Positions 51,755 through 62,829 of a stretch of 64,000 nucleotides of DNA are shown here, in pieces. Within the stretch, counting starts at the first letter, position 1, and each line of letters starts with the position of its first letter. The translations under genes and the position numbers were made by a program. The notes beneath the pieces were generated by a model. That model searched no databases. It worked only from the letters and a program-made list of their open reading frames with translations, and was not told the origin of the DNA. Source of the stretch: Paratrimastix pyriformis (Eukaryota; Preaxostyla; Paratrimastigidae); assembly GCA_027972325.1 (NCBI GenBank), contig JAPMOS010000017.1:310001-374000 (forward strand), written 5' to 3'.

Positions 51755-52798
51755 AGGCGACCCCCCGATCCCCCTCGCGCGAGCACGAACCGGTTTACCT
51801 CCTCTTTTCTCTCTTCTGTGTTTTCGAAAGTGTGTCTGTCGCTGGAGTGTGATTGCCTGGTCTTTCGTGTCGCTCGAGCCTTTATTTTCTTCAATGACCT
51901 TTCGCCACACTCGTTTGTTCCTCCATCCATCTCTTAGTGCATTCCCCCCCATCTATTTCCAAACCTCATCTGGTTTCCCTCTGGGGATGATCCTCTCGCT
52001 TGCTTGAGCTCCGCCGGCCCAGCCCTGCTGTTTTCCGCCTCTGTCGGTATCACTGCCATCACAGATTCAGCGGAACAGTTTCTGTTTTTCCTTTCCCCTC
52101 TCTCTGCTCTTCTCCCATTTTCTCGAAATGTTTGGGCTTGGCTGGCTGCTCGAGTGTGTGGGTGTCGTCTTCACTTGGGAGGCTTTCCCCTCTCTTTTGT
52201 CCTGGGTTGGGGATCCCTTGACCGTGTGATCCCTTCCATCAGCTGAAACTGGGCTGCTTGCTGCTTGCGTTTTGCCACCGCGCTGTTCCATTCTATCTGA
52301 CTTCACCTTCTCTTTTGTGCTGCTGGTTCCTTCTTTCTTTGGTGTGCCCACAAACCCAAATCTTCATTCCTCGTCCCCTTGCATTGGATCTGGTGGCCTT
52401 TTCCATTGAGCCACGACCTGCTTGCCCTGTCCGCCCACTTAGCCACCCGCCTTGCTTGTTCCCCGCTCCCGCCCTGCTGTTTCGGTGGCTCCTTTGGTGC
52501 TTTCCCCTCCCGTCCGCAACGCCCCTTCTTGCCGGCCGGAGGATGATGTCCCAGCTTGTGCGCGGCAGAAACGAGAACCTCCCGTCTTAATGACAAACCT
52601 CCCATGATGCATGTGCGTTCTGCGCGCACGCTGAATGAGGTATCCCGTTTTTGCACCCGCTGGAACAATGCAGTTTTGCTCCTCTACCGTCGCGAGGGGG
52701 GTTCCAAGAGAGGAAGGAGGAAGCGCTGATATTGAGTTCACCAAAATAACACGGGGGATCCCCAAAAAATTGTGCACAACACAAACAAATTCCTTCTT
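51755..52798. other. 1-kb T/C-rich stretch without a supported gene
   Basis: Between the convergent DDX6 and 4E-BP-like stops. The plus strand is unusually rich in T and C (CTTTCCCCTCTC-type sequence) and less GC-rich than the left half of the window. Open frames on either strand lack domains and are compositional. It may be a long DDX6 3' UTR, or an unrecognised non-coding RNA. Confidence 0.5.
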
Positions 52799-53366
52799 TC
52801 ATTCCATATCGAAAAAGGGGTCTGCAGTCGCCGTTGCACCTGCTGGGGCTGCCGGAACAGCGGCCGCTGGAGTGGCTGCCGGAACAGCGGCGGCAGTGGG
52901 AGCAGGTTGCACCCGTGAAGGGGCGTCATCCGTTGGCTGAGAAAAGAAACCAGACTTAGAAGGTGCATTTGACTGTTCGATACAAACCTTCTGGTGTTCG
53001 TGCTCCTCAGAAATAGGCTGGAGGTGAATCCCAGGTGTCCCATGAGTGGTGATACCAGGGATAAATGGGAGGCCCATCGGAGGAGTCTTCGCGAGAGGAG
53101 ATTCCCGGAGTCGGAGAAGAGTTTGACGATCGTACAAATACCTTTCAGTAATAAAATTAAGAAACCAAAACCGAAAGGAAATAAAGCACATCCGACGACA
53201 GAGAATCCAAAGATGAGTGACGAAATAATTCGTGTCAACCAGACTTGTGACCACCGGGAGTGACGCCATATAAAGTGTTGCCACCAACACTATATGCAAA
53301 GGTGAGGCCTTCTGATGGGCGAGGAGCCTTGTTTGGGATAGCCTGGGGTGCTGAGGCGCTGCTCAT
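52799..53366 (-). CDS. eIF4E-binding protein (4E-BP)-like translation repressor
   Basis: ATG 53366 (MSSASAPQAIPNKAPRPSEG) gives an N-terminal LTFAYSVGGNTLYGVTPGG, aligning with the metazoan 4E-BP segment YSTTPGGTLFSTTPGG. A donor (GTCTGG after HKCAA codons) and acceptor (CTGAAAG) join in frame to YLYDRQTLLRLRESPLAKTP, PMGLPFIPGITTHG, matching YDRKFLLDRRNSPMARTPP-xxLPxIPGVT. This contains the eIF4E-binding motif Y-x4-L-Phi (YDRQTLL) and two proline-directed phosphosites (SP, TP). A second intron (GTTTGT) leads to an Ala/Pro-rich tail ending DPFFDME, similar to the C-terminal TOS motif FEMDI that docks TORC1. About 130 residues, as in animals. Stop TGA 52799-52801. Known 4E-BPs bind eIF4E and are released by TOR phosphorylation; that here is inference. 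Confidence 0.82.
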
Positions 53367-53514
53367 CACGTGACGATTAGTACCAGGGAATTGTTGGCTA
53401 AATGCCGTAACGGCCGGAATGGTTTCCAACTCGTTCGGCTCCGCCCCCGTGTTTCGTCCCACACGACTTTTCCCTGAGCATCATCCCCAAAAGCGCAGCT
53501 CTGTTGCCCCCCGA

Positions 53515-54386
53515 TTACCTTTCTTGCTCGGCGAACCGGGCAATCTCCTGACTCTCATGCATAACAAGGGGGATAAACTGCTCCCCTGCTCCGGTAGCAG
53601 AAGATAACTGGAGTAGGAGGTCGTCCCACCAGGCAGGAAGAAGGCGCTCGGCGATCAAACGGAACCAGGGCGAGAGATCCTACCCGGAAGGTTCAGCATC
53701 GTCGCCCACCCAAAAAAAAAAAAAAAATAGCAGACAGAGCGCTTGAGAAACTCGCTGAGATCCATACGTTTGAGGAGCATCGTCTCTGAGACCTCGTTTA
53801 GGTTCGGATGAACGTTCTCCGAGAGAGTCGGCAGCACAAAGAAGAGAATGTGATCAACTGCGCGTCACGAAGTGGAGAGAGATGATGTGGTTGTGGCGAT
53901 AGAAAGATACAGACTTTCGTGTTCCGCCCAAACGCGGTCGTGGCTACAAACACTAAAGTAATGAATGCGGCCGACATGGGAGAAACCCCGGATGGGCAAC
54001 GCCGAGGCTGGAATGCCGAGTTCATGCCCGAGTTTTCTAACCGCGGCTTGTTTCACCCCTGCCCGGATTCGATGTTGAGAAGGCCGAACAAAAGAAGACA
54101 GACCCAGGTTATTATCGGCCGTCGCCTCGTTGGGATAGAGCGGATGGCTACAACACGTGTTTGCCCAAAGACCCGGGAAAGTAATTTTGCAGGAAGAGCG
54201 CCTCTGAAGGAGCAATTCGCCGTTCAACGTAAAAACGAAGGCACTAAATGCCCGATGGAGAAGGTGGTCTGCAGTAATCCTTGCCAATTGATGGCACACA
54301 CGCTTGCTTGCATGCCCTGTTTCACGATCATCCCGATCGACGAGAATGCACTCCTCTTCGAGCAAGGCAACTTGGGTTGGGTCCAT
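53515..54386 (-). CDS. IDI1: Isopentenyl-diphosphate delta-isomerase type I
   Basis: Interconverts IPP and DMAPP for isoprenoid synthesis, supplying among others the prenyl donor used by GGTase-I. ATG 54386 (MDPTQVALLEEECILVDRDD). Nudix-fold blocks: HLLHRAFSAFVFTLNGELLL, QRRSSCKITFPGLWANTCCS-HPL (catalytic Cys), NNLG-VKQAAVRKLGHELGI (joined across a 45-bp intron with donor GTCTGT), SHVGRIHY, DRVWAEHESLYL (catalytic Glu in WAEHE), NVHPNLNEVSETMLLKRMDL, SEFLKR and DLSPWFRLIAERLLPAWWDD. Stop TAA 53515-53517. The length is normal. Homology to the mevalonate-type IDI1 is clear throughout. No obvious targeting leader. Confidence 0.93.
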
Positions 54387-54435
54387 TGAACAGTCCAGGA
54401 GACCCGGGGGATGTCTCGCAAAGCCGGAATTCGGG
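54387..54435. promoter_or_regulatory. Shared divergent promoter, 49 bp
   Basis: The DNA between the IDI1 ATG (54386, -) and the MSH5 ATG (54436, +), the shortest such interval in the window. No TATA box. Confidence 0.5.
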
Positions 54436-57400
54436 ATGGAGGAAGAGAAAGGCCAAGAAAAAGAGGGGAATGACGACGAGGAATCGGAGGGCAGGAAATG
54501 CGTGATGGTGACTATCTTCCAAAAAGGGCGACTTGGCGTCGCAGCCTATGTTTCTGAAACAAGCGAGATTGTTGTCGCCGAGGGCGCCGAGGGCGAAGAT
54601 TGGTCTCTGACCCAACTTGGTCTGGACTTGGCGAACCCTTCGATTTTTCAACCAAACTCACGTAGTCAAATTGGAATTATGTCCGACCTTGATCTTGACG
54701 AGTGCAAAAATGGCTGAGACTTTTGTCAGCGCCCTGAAGACAAGACGTCTGCAGTTTTCTGTATATCTCCCATATCGAGATTGTCGTCTCAAGTCTCCGA
54801 TGCGCCATTCGATGTGATTATCAAGCCCAATACCGAGTTTCACGAAGAGACGGGGATTCGTCGACTCTCTCTTCTTCAGATTGGTTCAATTGAGAAACCC
54901 GCGCATGATCCGACAGTTCGGCCACATTGGCTTTCTTCACTAATCGAGCTGAACAACCACCAAATGGTCAGCCGGGGAGGTCTGAAGACCCTGTGGCAGA
55001 TTTGTCCTAGATCAGAGCCTGTTCCGCCTTGCTCTGCTACCTCCAGCAAAATCAATTGGAACTGGGGCTAGAAACGAGCAACTCCTCGCTTCGGGTTTCC
55101 AATTTGCGGCATCTCCCGCTGTCTGTCAACTGCCAGGATCTAATCTCACCTTCCTCACAGGAATAGCGTCCTTTTGCTCGACCAAATGACAATCAACGCG
55201 CTTCAGATTTTTTCCGTCGATACTCACCCGAGGTTTGGCGTTTCTCTTGTCGAAACGTTTTGGCTTGAGCCCACACCAGTCGGCAAGGGATTGGAAAGCA
55301 CAAGGAGGGTCTCTCTCTTTTTGGTCTTTTGGATCGGACTCGCTCCGCACCTGGCCGAAAGCTTCTCCGGCTGTGGTTTCTCCGCCCCCTCTACGACAAG
55401 CCACTCTTGCATGACCGGATCGAGACGATCCGTTTTCTTATGCTTCCCGAAAAGTCTTCTTTGTGCCCCCGCGCTCGACTGACATTCTGGCCTAGCGCTT
55501 CTCTGTCCAAGGAATTGGGCAGCTGCCTCTCAAATATGCGCGATCTCCCTCGGTTGCTCAACCAACTCGAGACCGGACGGGCCTCAGTTCGAGACTGGGC
55601 CGCGCTTCACCAGGTTTTTTTTGGGCCCGACAACATTGTTCTCACCAATGATGATGATAGAGCACGATCCATTTCAGGAGGCTCTTGGACGTTTTCCACT
55701 CGGTCAAACTCCCTGAATTGGGTGTCTTTTCTCGTGTCTGCACAAACTCCCCTTTCACCACCCGCTCACTTCCCTCAGATTCGGGCCGTTTCTGAAGAGG
55801 AGCTTTCCTACTGCGTGACCCTGGTCCACGATGTTGTCGACTTCGACAATTCGAAGTCCAGGGGGAGAATGTGTGTTCGCGAAACAGTCTCGGCCAAACT
55901 CGACCAGATGAAACACCTCCTCGATGGGCTGGCCGACTATTTGGTCGGATCATACCGAGTGTCTCTGCTAATTTCCCTCACTTCAGACCCATGTTGCAGA
56001 GGAAGAAATCGAGAAGACACCTGCAAATGTGGTGAACTCGATGAGCGTCCTGTACTTCCCGGTCTGTCTTTATCGACTGGACATTCCGAGGATCTGTCCC
56101 GAAGCAAATTGGTTATCTTGTATCTGTGCCTCGCGGAATTTCTGAGACGCCACTCCAAATACCGGGGTATGACTACCAATTCGTCACGACCGATGCCTTC
56201 TATTATAAGACACCTCGAACTCGCGAGCTCGACTCCACTCTCGGGGATCTTCAGGGCAACATCGCAGGTTTCCCTTTTTCCACTTCCAACGGCGCCCTTG
56301 TCATTGGGGCTTTAGATGTAGAGCTGGGGATCATCCGAGAACTGGCGACAAAACTGCTCTTATGCCGCTCCACCCTCCTTTCTTGCTACCACACGGCAGC
56401 TGAATTAGATTGGTCTTGTTCGGCTTCCACCACATTCGGACATTGCTTGCAGTCTGATTTCTCTGGCGTTGGCAGGCGTTGAGCTCAAGTTCTCCTGCCC
56501 CATCATCACGGAGGCCAATTGCCTCCGGATTGTCAACGGGCGGCACCCTTTGCAGGAACTCTGCGTTCCTACTTTCGTTCCAAATGATACCACAATCTCT
56601 GCTGATTCCGGAGGGCTTCTCTCCATTGTCACCGGGCCCAATTTCTCAGGGAAATCGGTCTACCTCAAGCAAGTGGGCGTCATCGTTTTTCTCGCCCACA
56701 TTGGGTGTCCAGTTCCTGCTGATTTGGCGGAGGTCTTCTGTCCTGTTCCCTTTCTTCACCTTCTGTTTTCAGGTTGGGCTCACGGATCGGATCTTTTCGA
56801 GGATACACTCGCAGGAGACTGTTTCTCTCGCCCAAAGCACGTTTTTTATCGATACTTGCCAGGTTACATCCCCCAAATCGACGAAACAACCTCATTTGCA
56901 GGGTCTCAGGTCGCGCTTATGATCCGACACAGCACGCCGCGGTCCTTGTTGCTTTTGGACGAGTGGGGCAAGGGAACTTTGGCTCAAGGTTACATCGCCT
57001 CCCTCCTTTGCTGTGCTGAGCTCATTCGTAGACGGTGTGGCTATTCTGGCCGCAACGTTGAACCATCTGATTGGTCGGGGTCGCGCGTGCCCAAAGGTGA
57101 TTGCCACGACCCATTTCTCCGATCTTTTTGAAAAGAAGTCTGTCTATAGCTACAAATCCCCGGGGCTGCACTCACACGATCCTCTCGTCCGGTTGTATTG
57201 TTTCCAGTTTATTGGTGTCTTCCCCCCTTGTCAGTTTCTTCACGATGGACGTCATCACGGCCGCAAAAGATGATTTGGTTTTTCTTTACAAACTCATACC
57301 GGGAAGATCATCCAGTAGCTACGGCCTGATCTGCGCACAACGCGCTGGCATCCCCGAAAAGGTCATCCAGCGGGCCGCGCATTTGATTGAACGCTTCCGA

Positions 57401-57562
57401 GATGGCCAACCAATTGAACCATTCACCCTCTGCGGTCATGTCACCCAATCCTGCCAAAAACTTGTGGCCGCCTTCCTTCGGTTTGACTCCCAAAGTGAAC
57501 CAGTGGCGTCGTTCCTGGAAACTATCCGCCAAATTGTGTCCCGACATCAGCAGGAGGAATAA
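54436..57562 (+). CDS. MSH5: MutS homologue 5, meiotic recombination protein
   Basis: Partner of MSH4 in crossover formation. ATG 54436 (MEEEKGQEKEGNDDEESEGR). Exons follow MSH5 order: MVTIFQKGRLGVAAYVSETS, TEFHEETGIRRLSLLQIGSI, FGVSLVETFWLEPT, DRTRSAPGRKLLRLWFLRPL, NMRDLPRLLNQLETGRASVR, DWAALHQ, YYKTPRTRELDSTLGDLQGN, CLRIVNGRHPLQELCVPTFV, then the ATPase: Walker A LLSIVTGPNFSGKSVYLKQV, LTDRIFSRIHSQETVSLAQS, Walker B SLLLLDEWGKGT, the switch IATTHFSDLFEK, and DDLVFLYKLIPGRSSSSYGL with the helix-turn-helix end IPEKVIQRAAHLIERF. Stop TAA 57560-57562. MSH5 has no mismatch-recognition domain I and none is seen here. The ATPase looks intact. Its presence implies meiosis or a parasexual cycle. Confidence 0.92.
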
Positions 57563-58169
57563 CGTGAGCACCACGCAACGCACACACTACTGGATCCGGG
57601 ACGTTTTTTCCATTTGCAATTGCGGAATACAATCGTATGGCGCACCTTTCTGACAGTTTCTTCGGACAAGTCCTTCTCGAAATTAATCTCGGCGCTCGTC
57701 TTGCGTGCTAGACGCTTGAAGGCGAGCGCATCATTGCTTCAAAAAAGAGAATGCCCGGAGAGAAAGTCATTTGTCACATTTCTCCCATGTGATCGCAAAA
57801 AACGGCGCGCTCTGAAATGAGGGCGTTGTTTTTTTGGCCCTTTGTCACGGGGGGTTCCAGAACGGTGCCGGGGACTTCCAGGGCGTTCTTGACAAAAAGC
57901 GCTTGAATTTCCCCGGAGGTCACCTTTTCTCGGAGTCGGTACGTCCTCATGGTTCGACACGAGGCAGGTTTAATGGTGAGGACAGAAGAACGCCGATTCC
58001 ACTGGACAACCGAAATCAGGGTTTGGTTCTTTGGAAGGCTCTCGAGAAAGGTGGCGACGCCCGGATGATTTGAAAGATCCGCCGGGATGGAAAGGGTGAC
58101 CAGAGCCGAAGATCCGCCTCGAGCGGCGCAGCTACTTGGCTTCCCCTTTCCCGGGAGAGCTGGAAACAT
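57547..58169 (-). CDS. Unrecognised small gene convergent with MSH5
   Basis: ATG 58169 (MFPALPGKGKPSSCAARGGS) opens a 131-codon frame with folded-looking sequence: SALVTLSIPADLSNHPGVAT, FLESLPKNQTLISVVQWNRR, SVLTIKPASC, GEIQALFVKNALEVPGTVLE. A possible intron (donor GTGACA after GGAGAAAT; acceptor TTTTTTGAAG) adds an exon with INDALAFKRLARKTSAEINF, EKDLSEETVRK, which looks like real helical protein. The frame stays open to a TGA at 57547-57549, overlapping the MSH5 end by 16 bp; the true end may be earlier. An upstream start at 58237 in another frame (MMSVFPKSNIPLI) is possible. I do not recognise the family. Confidence 0.4.
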
Positions 58170-58400
58170 GCCGAAATGAGCGGAATGTTACTCTTTGGAA
58201 AGACAGACATCATACTCCCCAAACAATGTGAGCGCAAGAGAAAAAAAGAACCAGAAAGCCCCCAGGTCTCATGAAGGTGTGGCTGTAGACCGTGTCACTG
58301 CGTGTCACTGCATGATCCGGATAGTCACCGAGGGATTGTAGTCGTTTTCCGAGTGGCGGCCGATTCACCTGCCGGGCCACATTTTCCGCAAGGCTTATCG

Positions 58401-59967
58401 ATGGACGGAGAGAATGAGAGCCGCATTATATGTCTGTCATTTTCTTTCCCCCCAAAATCCCGATCTTTCTTATTTTTTTTTTGCCCTAGACATCGGTAAT
58501 CTCGCTTATTCCGTGACTCGGGTCTGTTTCAACCTTTTTCCATGTTTTTTTGTTCTTACATCGAAATAGGAGGAACTTCAGCGGTTGTGCTCCCAATTTG
58601 GTCAAGTGGAATGGGTCGATTTGAAAGTTGACGTCGAGACCGGACTGGGGCGCGGCTTTGGATTCGTTCAGTTCACGGTCAGTGGATTAGATTTTATGTG
58701 TTTCTTCACTGCTCCCCTAGAAACACGAGTCGGCCGCCCTTGCATTAATGGTGCTTGGCGGGACAGGTCTGGTGGAACACCTTTCTTCCTGATCTCATGC
58801 CTCCTTCTCCCCAGTTTTAAAGGAGCGCCCCATCCGGGTGGGTTGGGCGCGCGAAAAAGACGGCCTTTTCAAAACGGTCTGTTCTTTTTCACCGTTCATT
58901 TCCTTCACATCGATTCTGCCCCCCTCAGCTCACCCCCGGTGCCGGGGGTCTTCTTCGCTCGATTCCGCCGCGCCTGATGCGCGCGGCAGCACAGTATGTC
59001 CAACCCCAACAACATCCTCAAATTCCCCGTCTGCGCTCTTGTCCTTCCCGGATGGCATCATCATCGCCCCCTGTTTATGCTTCCAGCCAACCTTTCCATG
59101 CTGCGGCGTGCTCAGGATCCCTTCCCTTTCCCGGCCCCTCACTCGGTTTCCCTTCGGACCCCCTTGCCCAACCTGACCGTGCCGCCCGTGGCCTCGACTG
59201 GCTTTCTGCCCCCCGAGGCGATGAACCGCCCGGTTCCGGGGAATGCCTTCGATCTGGGCGCCATGGCCAAGATGCTCGGGCTGCCCCTGCCCCCGGCGCC
59301 GGCTTCCGATGCCTCGGCGACCTCCCCGGAGATCGCCCGGGTGAGCCAGACCCTCGCCTCCATGCTCCAGCGGTCTGTTTCGATTCGGGTTGGGTGAACG
59401 GGGGCTTTTATCTTGTTTGACACGGGCGGGACCTCACGTCTGATCTCGAAAAAGAAGATGCGGCTGGAGCTGGATGGGGGAAAGAACAAAAAACCGGAAT
59501 CCTTCTTCCCCGGCCCGCGTGTGCCTGACTCCATTTTTTCGGATTGCCGCCCTTGTCGTGCTCGCAGGATGCATCAGCCGCCGAGCCCCGAGGAGCTCTA
59601 CCAACTGAGCGCCCTGCTGAACACCCTCCCGCCGCCCTCCTCGGCCAGCGCCCCGCCCTCTCCTCCCCCTCCCCCTCCCGCCGTCCGCCTGCCCCCACCG
59701 CTGCTCCGGGGCAGCTCCACACCCGCCGTCATCGACAGCGAGAAGGCCGTTGCCCGCCGGCTGGAGCTGCTTCGTGGCGGGGCTCCCGGCCGCCCCGGCA
59801 TGACACAGCCTGACCCGGCCATGGCCCGCCGGTTTGAGCTGCTCCGAGGCAGCTCCTCGCCGACCCTGATGGGGCCCTTCGGTCGCATCCTGATGCCCGT
59901 CCCCCCGGCCGACCCGTCACAGCCCGGGATGGACGCCATGCTCCGTTCGGCGCTCGAGCAGGCCCTC

Positions 59968-60002
<35 letters not shown>

Positions 60003-60561
60003 GCAAGTGGCAGGGCATCCGCCTCTGGTTCAAGTGAGTTCGCATCTCTCCTCGATCGTTCAAGGCTTCCCGCCCGGCGGGCAGCTCCCAGTGCCCCAAG
60101 AGTGCGCCTGCGCCTCCGATGACCCTGCCCCGGACTGCGAGCAGCGCTCCTCGCACCACCACCATCATCACCATCATCACCACGGCCACGACCCCGACCA
60201 CGCGGGCTCGACCGTCTCGAGCCCACGGCCCGCCACGCCCCGCTCCTCGGCCGGCGAGTCCTGTGCTGATTCGGGTGGCCAGTCCCTGTTCGAGGGCAGC
60301 GCGACCCCCTGGCAGGGGAAGCTCGCCATGCCCAACCCCGGCCCGAGCGCCCCGGTCCCCGTTTGGCCGGGCGGGGACTCCGTCGAGACCATCCCTCCCT
60401 TTGCTCCGCCGGAATCCGCCGGTGCTCCCGGGGGGGAGAAGCTCGACCCGGTCTGGGGGCCCCTGAAGTGGCCGTCCGTGAGCCCCTTCGGGCTGGACGG
60501 TGAGCTTGATGGCGGCGCCCCGTTCGAAAGTGCCGTCCCGAGTAACGCTGCCATCTGGTGA
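58401..60561 (+). CDS. RRM RNA-binding protein with Pro-rich, polyGln and His-run C-terminus
   Basis: ATG 58401 (MDGENESRII). Two introns with donor GTCTGT join RII-Y, IGNLAYSVTR (RNP2) and EELQRLCSQFGQVEWVDLKV. Then DVETGLGRGFGFVQFT (RNP1), KHESAALALMVLGGT and LKERPIRVGWAREKDGLFKT complete one RRM. The rest is low-complexity: ASTGFLPPEAMNRPVPGNAF, SPEELYQLSALLNTLPPPSS, two near-identical motifs VARRLELLRGG / MARRFELLRGS, a run of about 16 Gln (59970-60006), ten His (60158-60183) and WGPLKWPSVSPFGLDGELDG. Stop TGA 60559-60561. Such architecture suggests a regulatory RNA-binding protein of granules or splicing, but the orthologue is unknown. Exon joins between 58860 and 59580 are approximate; the coding frame around 58996-59390 is the one reading NLTVPPVASTGFLPPEAM. 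Confidence 0.78.
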
Positions 60562-61544
60562 TGGTGGCAATCTGGTTGCCTCTGAGTGTGGCCCGAGCAT
60601 CGAAGGCCGATCGGTTGATGACACACAGCAACGCGGGCCGAGGGCTTTCTCCCCGTGGTCCCTCGGCATCTCGGGCTGTGTGCCTTCCACCGGCTTCGCT
60701 TCTCGCCCGTCCGTGGCCTGGGCTGCTGTCCCCACCCCCGGTCTCCGTCTCCTCTCTCTTGCTGTCCACTTTCATTATTATGGTTTGAACCGCCTTCTTT
60801 TTGCACCGCTTCCCCTTCCCCGTCTCTCTCCCCTGTTCGATGATCCCCCCCCCCCCCCCCCCCCCCCCCCCGTGACGTCGTCTGTGTTGTCACAGCTGTC
60901 TGTGTGGGCTCGCACCCCACTCGCTCGGTCCTCCCAATGGTCGAGCCGATCGATCTGCGTGGTTTCCGCGATTGTTCTTCGTTCTTCGTTTTGGGATGTT
61001 GTATGTGTCTGTGTCTGTGTCTGTGTCTGTTTGGACTCGTGGTGGCCGTTTTTTGAACTTTTTCCTGCACATCTTCTCCGTTCCGTTCCCCTCATGCCTG
61101 TGAGCGTTCTTCTCGTCCATCCCCCCTGCCGCCCTCTCATTTTGTGGGTTTCACCCCGGTCTTGGCGCGAGACCTTGCGGTCACTGCCCTTTCTTGCCGC
61201 ACTCCCACTTCTTCTTTCTTTCTCTCTTTTTGCAAAAAGGGACCCCCTTTTCGTTTCTGTACCTCTTTCAAGTGTAAGGTCGCCTTGCACTTTTTTTTTT
61301 TTTTGTTTCCTTCCCTTTGCGGTCGGCGAATTCATCAACATTTTTTCTTCCCTCAATGGAGGTGAGCAATATTTTTTCTTTTGGAATTTGCCATCCTCCT
61401 CTTCTCTCCTGAAGATCAATAATATCCGGTTGTTACTCGAGGTCACTTGATCCCCACGACGACGGACACACAGATCGACTTTCCGCCGGTTCGTGACGCT
61501 CAAACCCACAGGGGGACATTGGCTGTGTCGTGCAGTGTCGTGCC
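60562..61544. other. 980-bp spacer without a supported gene
   Basis: Between the RRM gene stop and the F-box/LRR start, both plus strand. Contains a run of about 25 C (60846-60870), a short (TGTGTC)n (61003-61028), T runs near 61292 and long T/C-rich patches. Likely the RRM gene 3' UTR plus the F-box promoter. Confidence 0.55.
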
Positions 61545-62829
61545 ATGGCTCATCGTTTTCAGGAACAACTTGCGCTAGCCGCGCAAAGGAGTACGCTAAA
61601 TACTCCTATTTCGGCCTCTTATATTCTGTCTCGTTCCGTTCCTCTCTCTATGCATCCGTCCCCATTCCATGCTTTTCATTCTCACCTCTCAACTCTGTGC
61701 AATAATGTGCTCAATGATCGGAGGTTTTTAACCAATATTTTTTCGCATCTGCACCAGCCAAGAGATTTCTACACTATCATGGGGGTCTGATCTCGTTTGC
61801 GTGTCTTTCGTTCTGATTCAATTCCATGTTTAGGTCTCTCGTCTTTGGAGGGATTGTGTTTGCGACGGTATTCACTCGTTGGATTTTCGACGATACTCTG
61901 AACGTGTCACCGATCGTCCCCTTGTGGCATGTCTTCAACGGATCCGACATCTCCAGCGTCTCACGCTCGACAATTGCACCCAATTGAACGACTGTTCTCT
62001 CTCTGCTTTTGCTCCGCTTTGTCCCAAGCTCACAGCAGTCTCATTCCTTGGCTGTCTGTTGTTCTTGTTGCTCACCCACCTGCTAACCCCATCCGTCACT
62101 CACCAGGCGCCGGTATTACCGACCAGGGGGTTAGCGACCTCATTCGGCACACCCGCATCATCCATCTCAACCTGGAGCGATGCTCTATCACGGACACGGT
62201 CTGTATCACCCCCCCCCCCTCCCCCCTCCCCCCCCCCCACACACACACCCCACACCCGTCACCCACCCATCACCCCCACACCCATCACCCCCCCCCACAC
62301 CCATCACTCCGCCATATCACGACTGGGTCAGGCCCTGCTGGAGCTGAGCTACTGCGCGCCCTCCATCCGGACGCTCTCCTTGGCCCAGACGACGGTCGGG
62401 GACACGGTCATGGGGGTGATGCTGATGCGGCTGCTGCACCTGGAGGAGCTCGACCTGCGCGGGTGCCTCCGGCTGACCGACCAGACCCTGCGAACCCTGG
62501 GCGCGGCCCGCCTGTCGGCCATGCGCCGGCTGGACCTGAGCAACTGCCCCGCCTTCACGGGCCCCGCCCTGCGGGCCGCCGTCCCCGCGCTGCCCGCGCT
62601 GCGCACCCTGCGGGTCATCGGCTGCTACCAGGTCGATGCCGACAGCGTCTTCGGGCTGCTGCGCAGCTGCCCCCGGCTGGCCGAGCTGGACGTGTCCTGG
62701 TGCGACCAGTGGAGCCCCCAGGTGCGGGGGTGCTTCCTGGGCGAGTTCGCCGGGCGGGTGCGCGTTCAGGAGGGCGAACAGCGGCCCGCCGAGGTCCTCC
62801 TCGCCCCCAGGCCGGCAGGGCGCTGGTGA
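61545..62829 (+). CDS. F-box / leucine-rich repeat protein (AMN1/FBXL-like)
   Basis: ATG 61545 (MAHRFQEQLALAAQRS). The F-box is NNVLNDRRFLTNIFSHLHQP, RDFYTIMG spliced (donor GTCTGA; acceptor GTTTAG) to VSRLWRDCVCDGIHSLDFRR. Leucine-rich repeats of the cysteine-containing type follow: RIRHLQRLTLDNCTQLNDCS, GITDQGVSDLIRHTRIIHLN, LERCSITDT, ALLELSYCAPSIRTLSLAQT, LHLEELDLRGCLRLTDQTLR, MRRLDLSNCPAFTGPALRAA, LRTLRVIGCYQVDADSVFGL and CPRLAELDVSWCDQ. Stop TGA 62827-62829. By family a substrate receptor for an SCF ligase, binding SKP1 (a SKP1 gene lies at 23.6 kb); the substrate is unknown. Confidence 0.88.
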
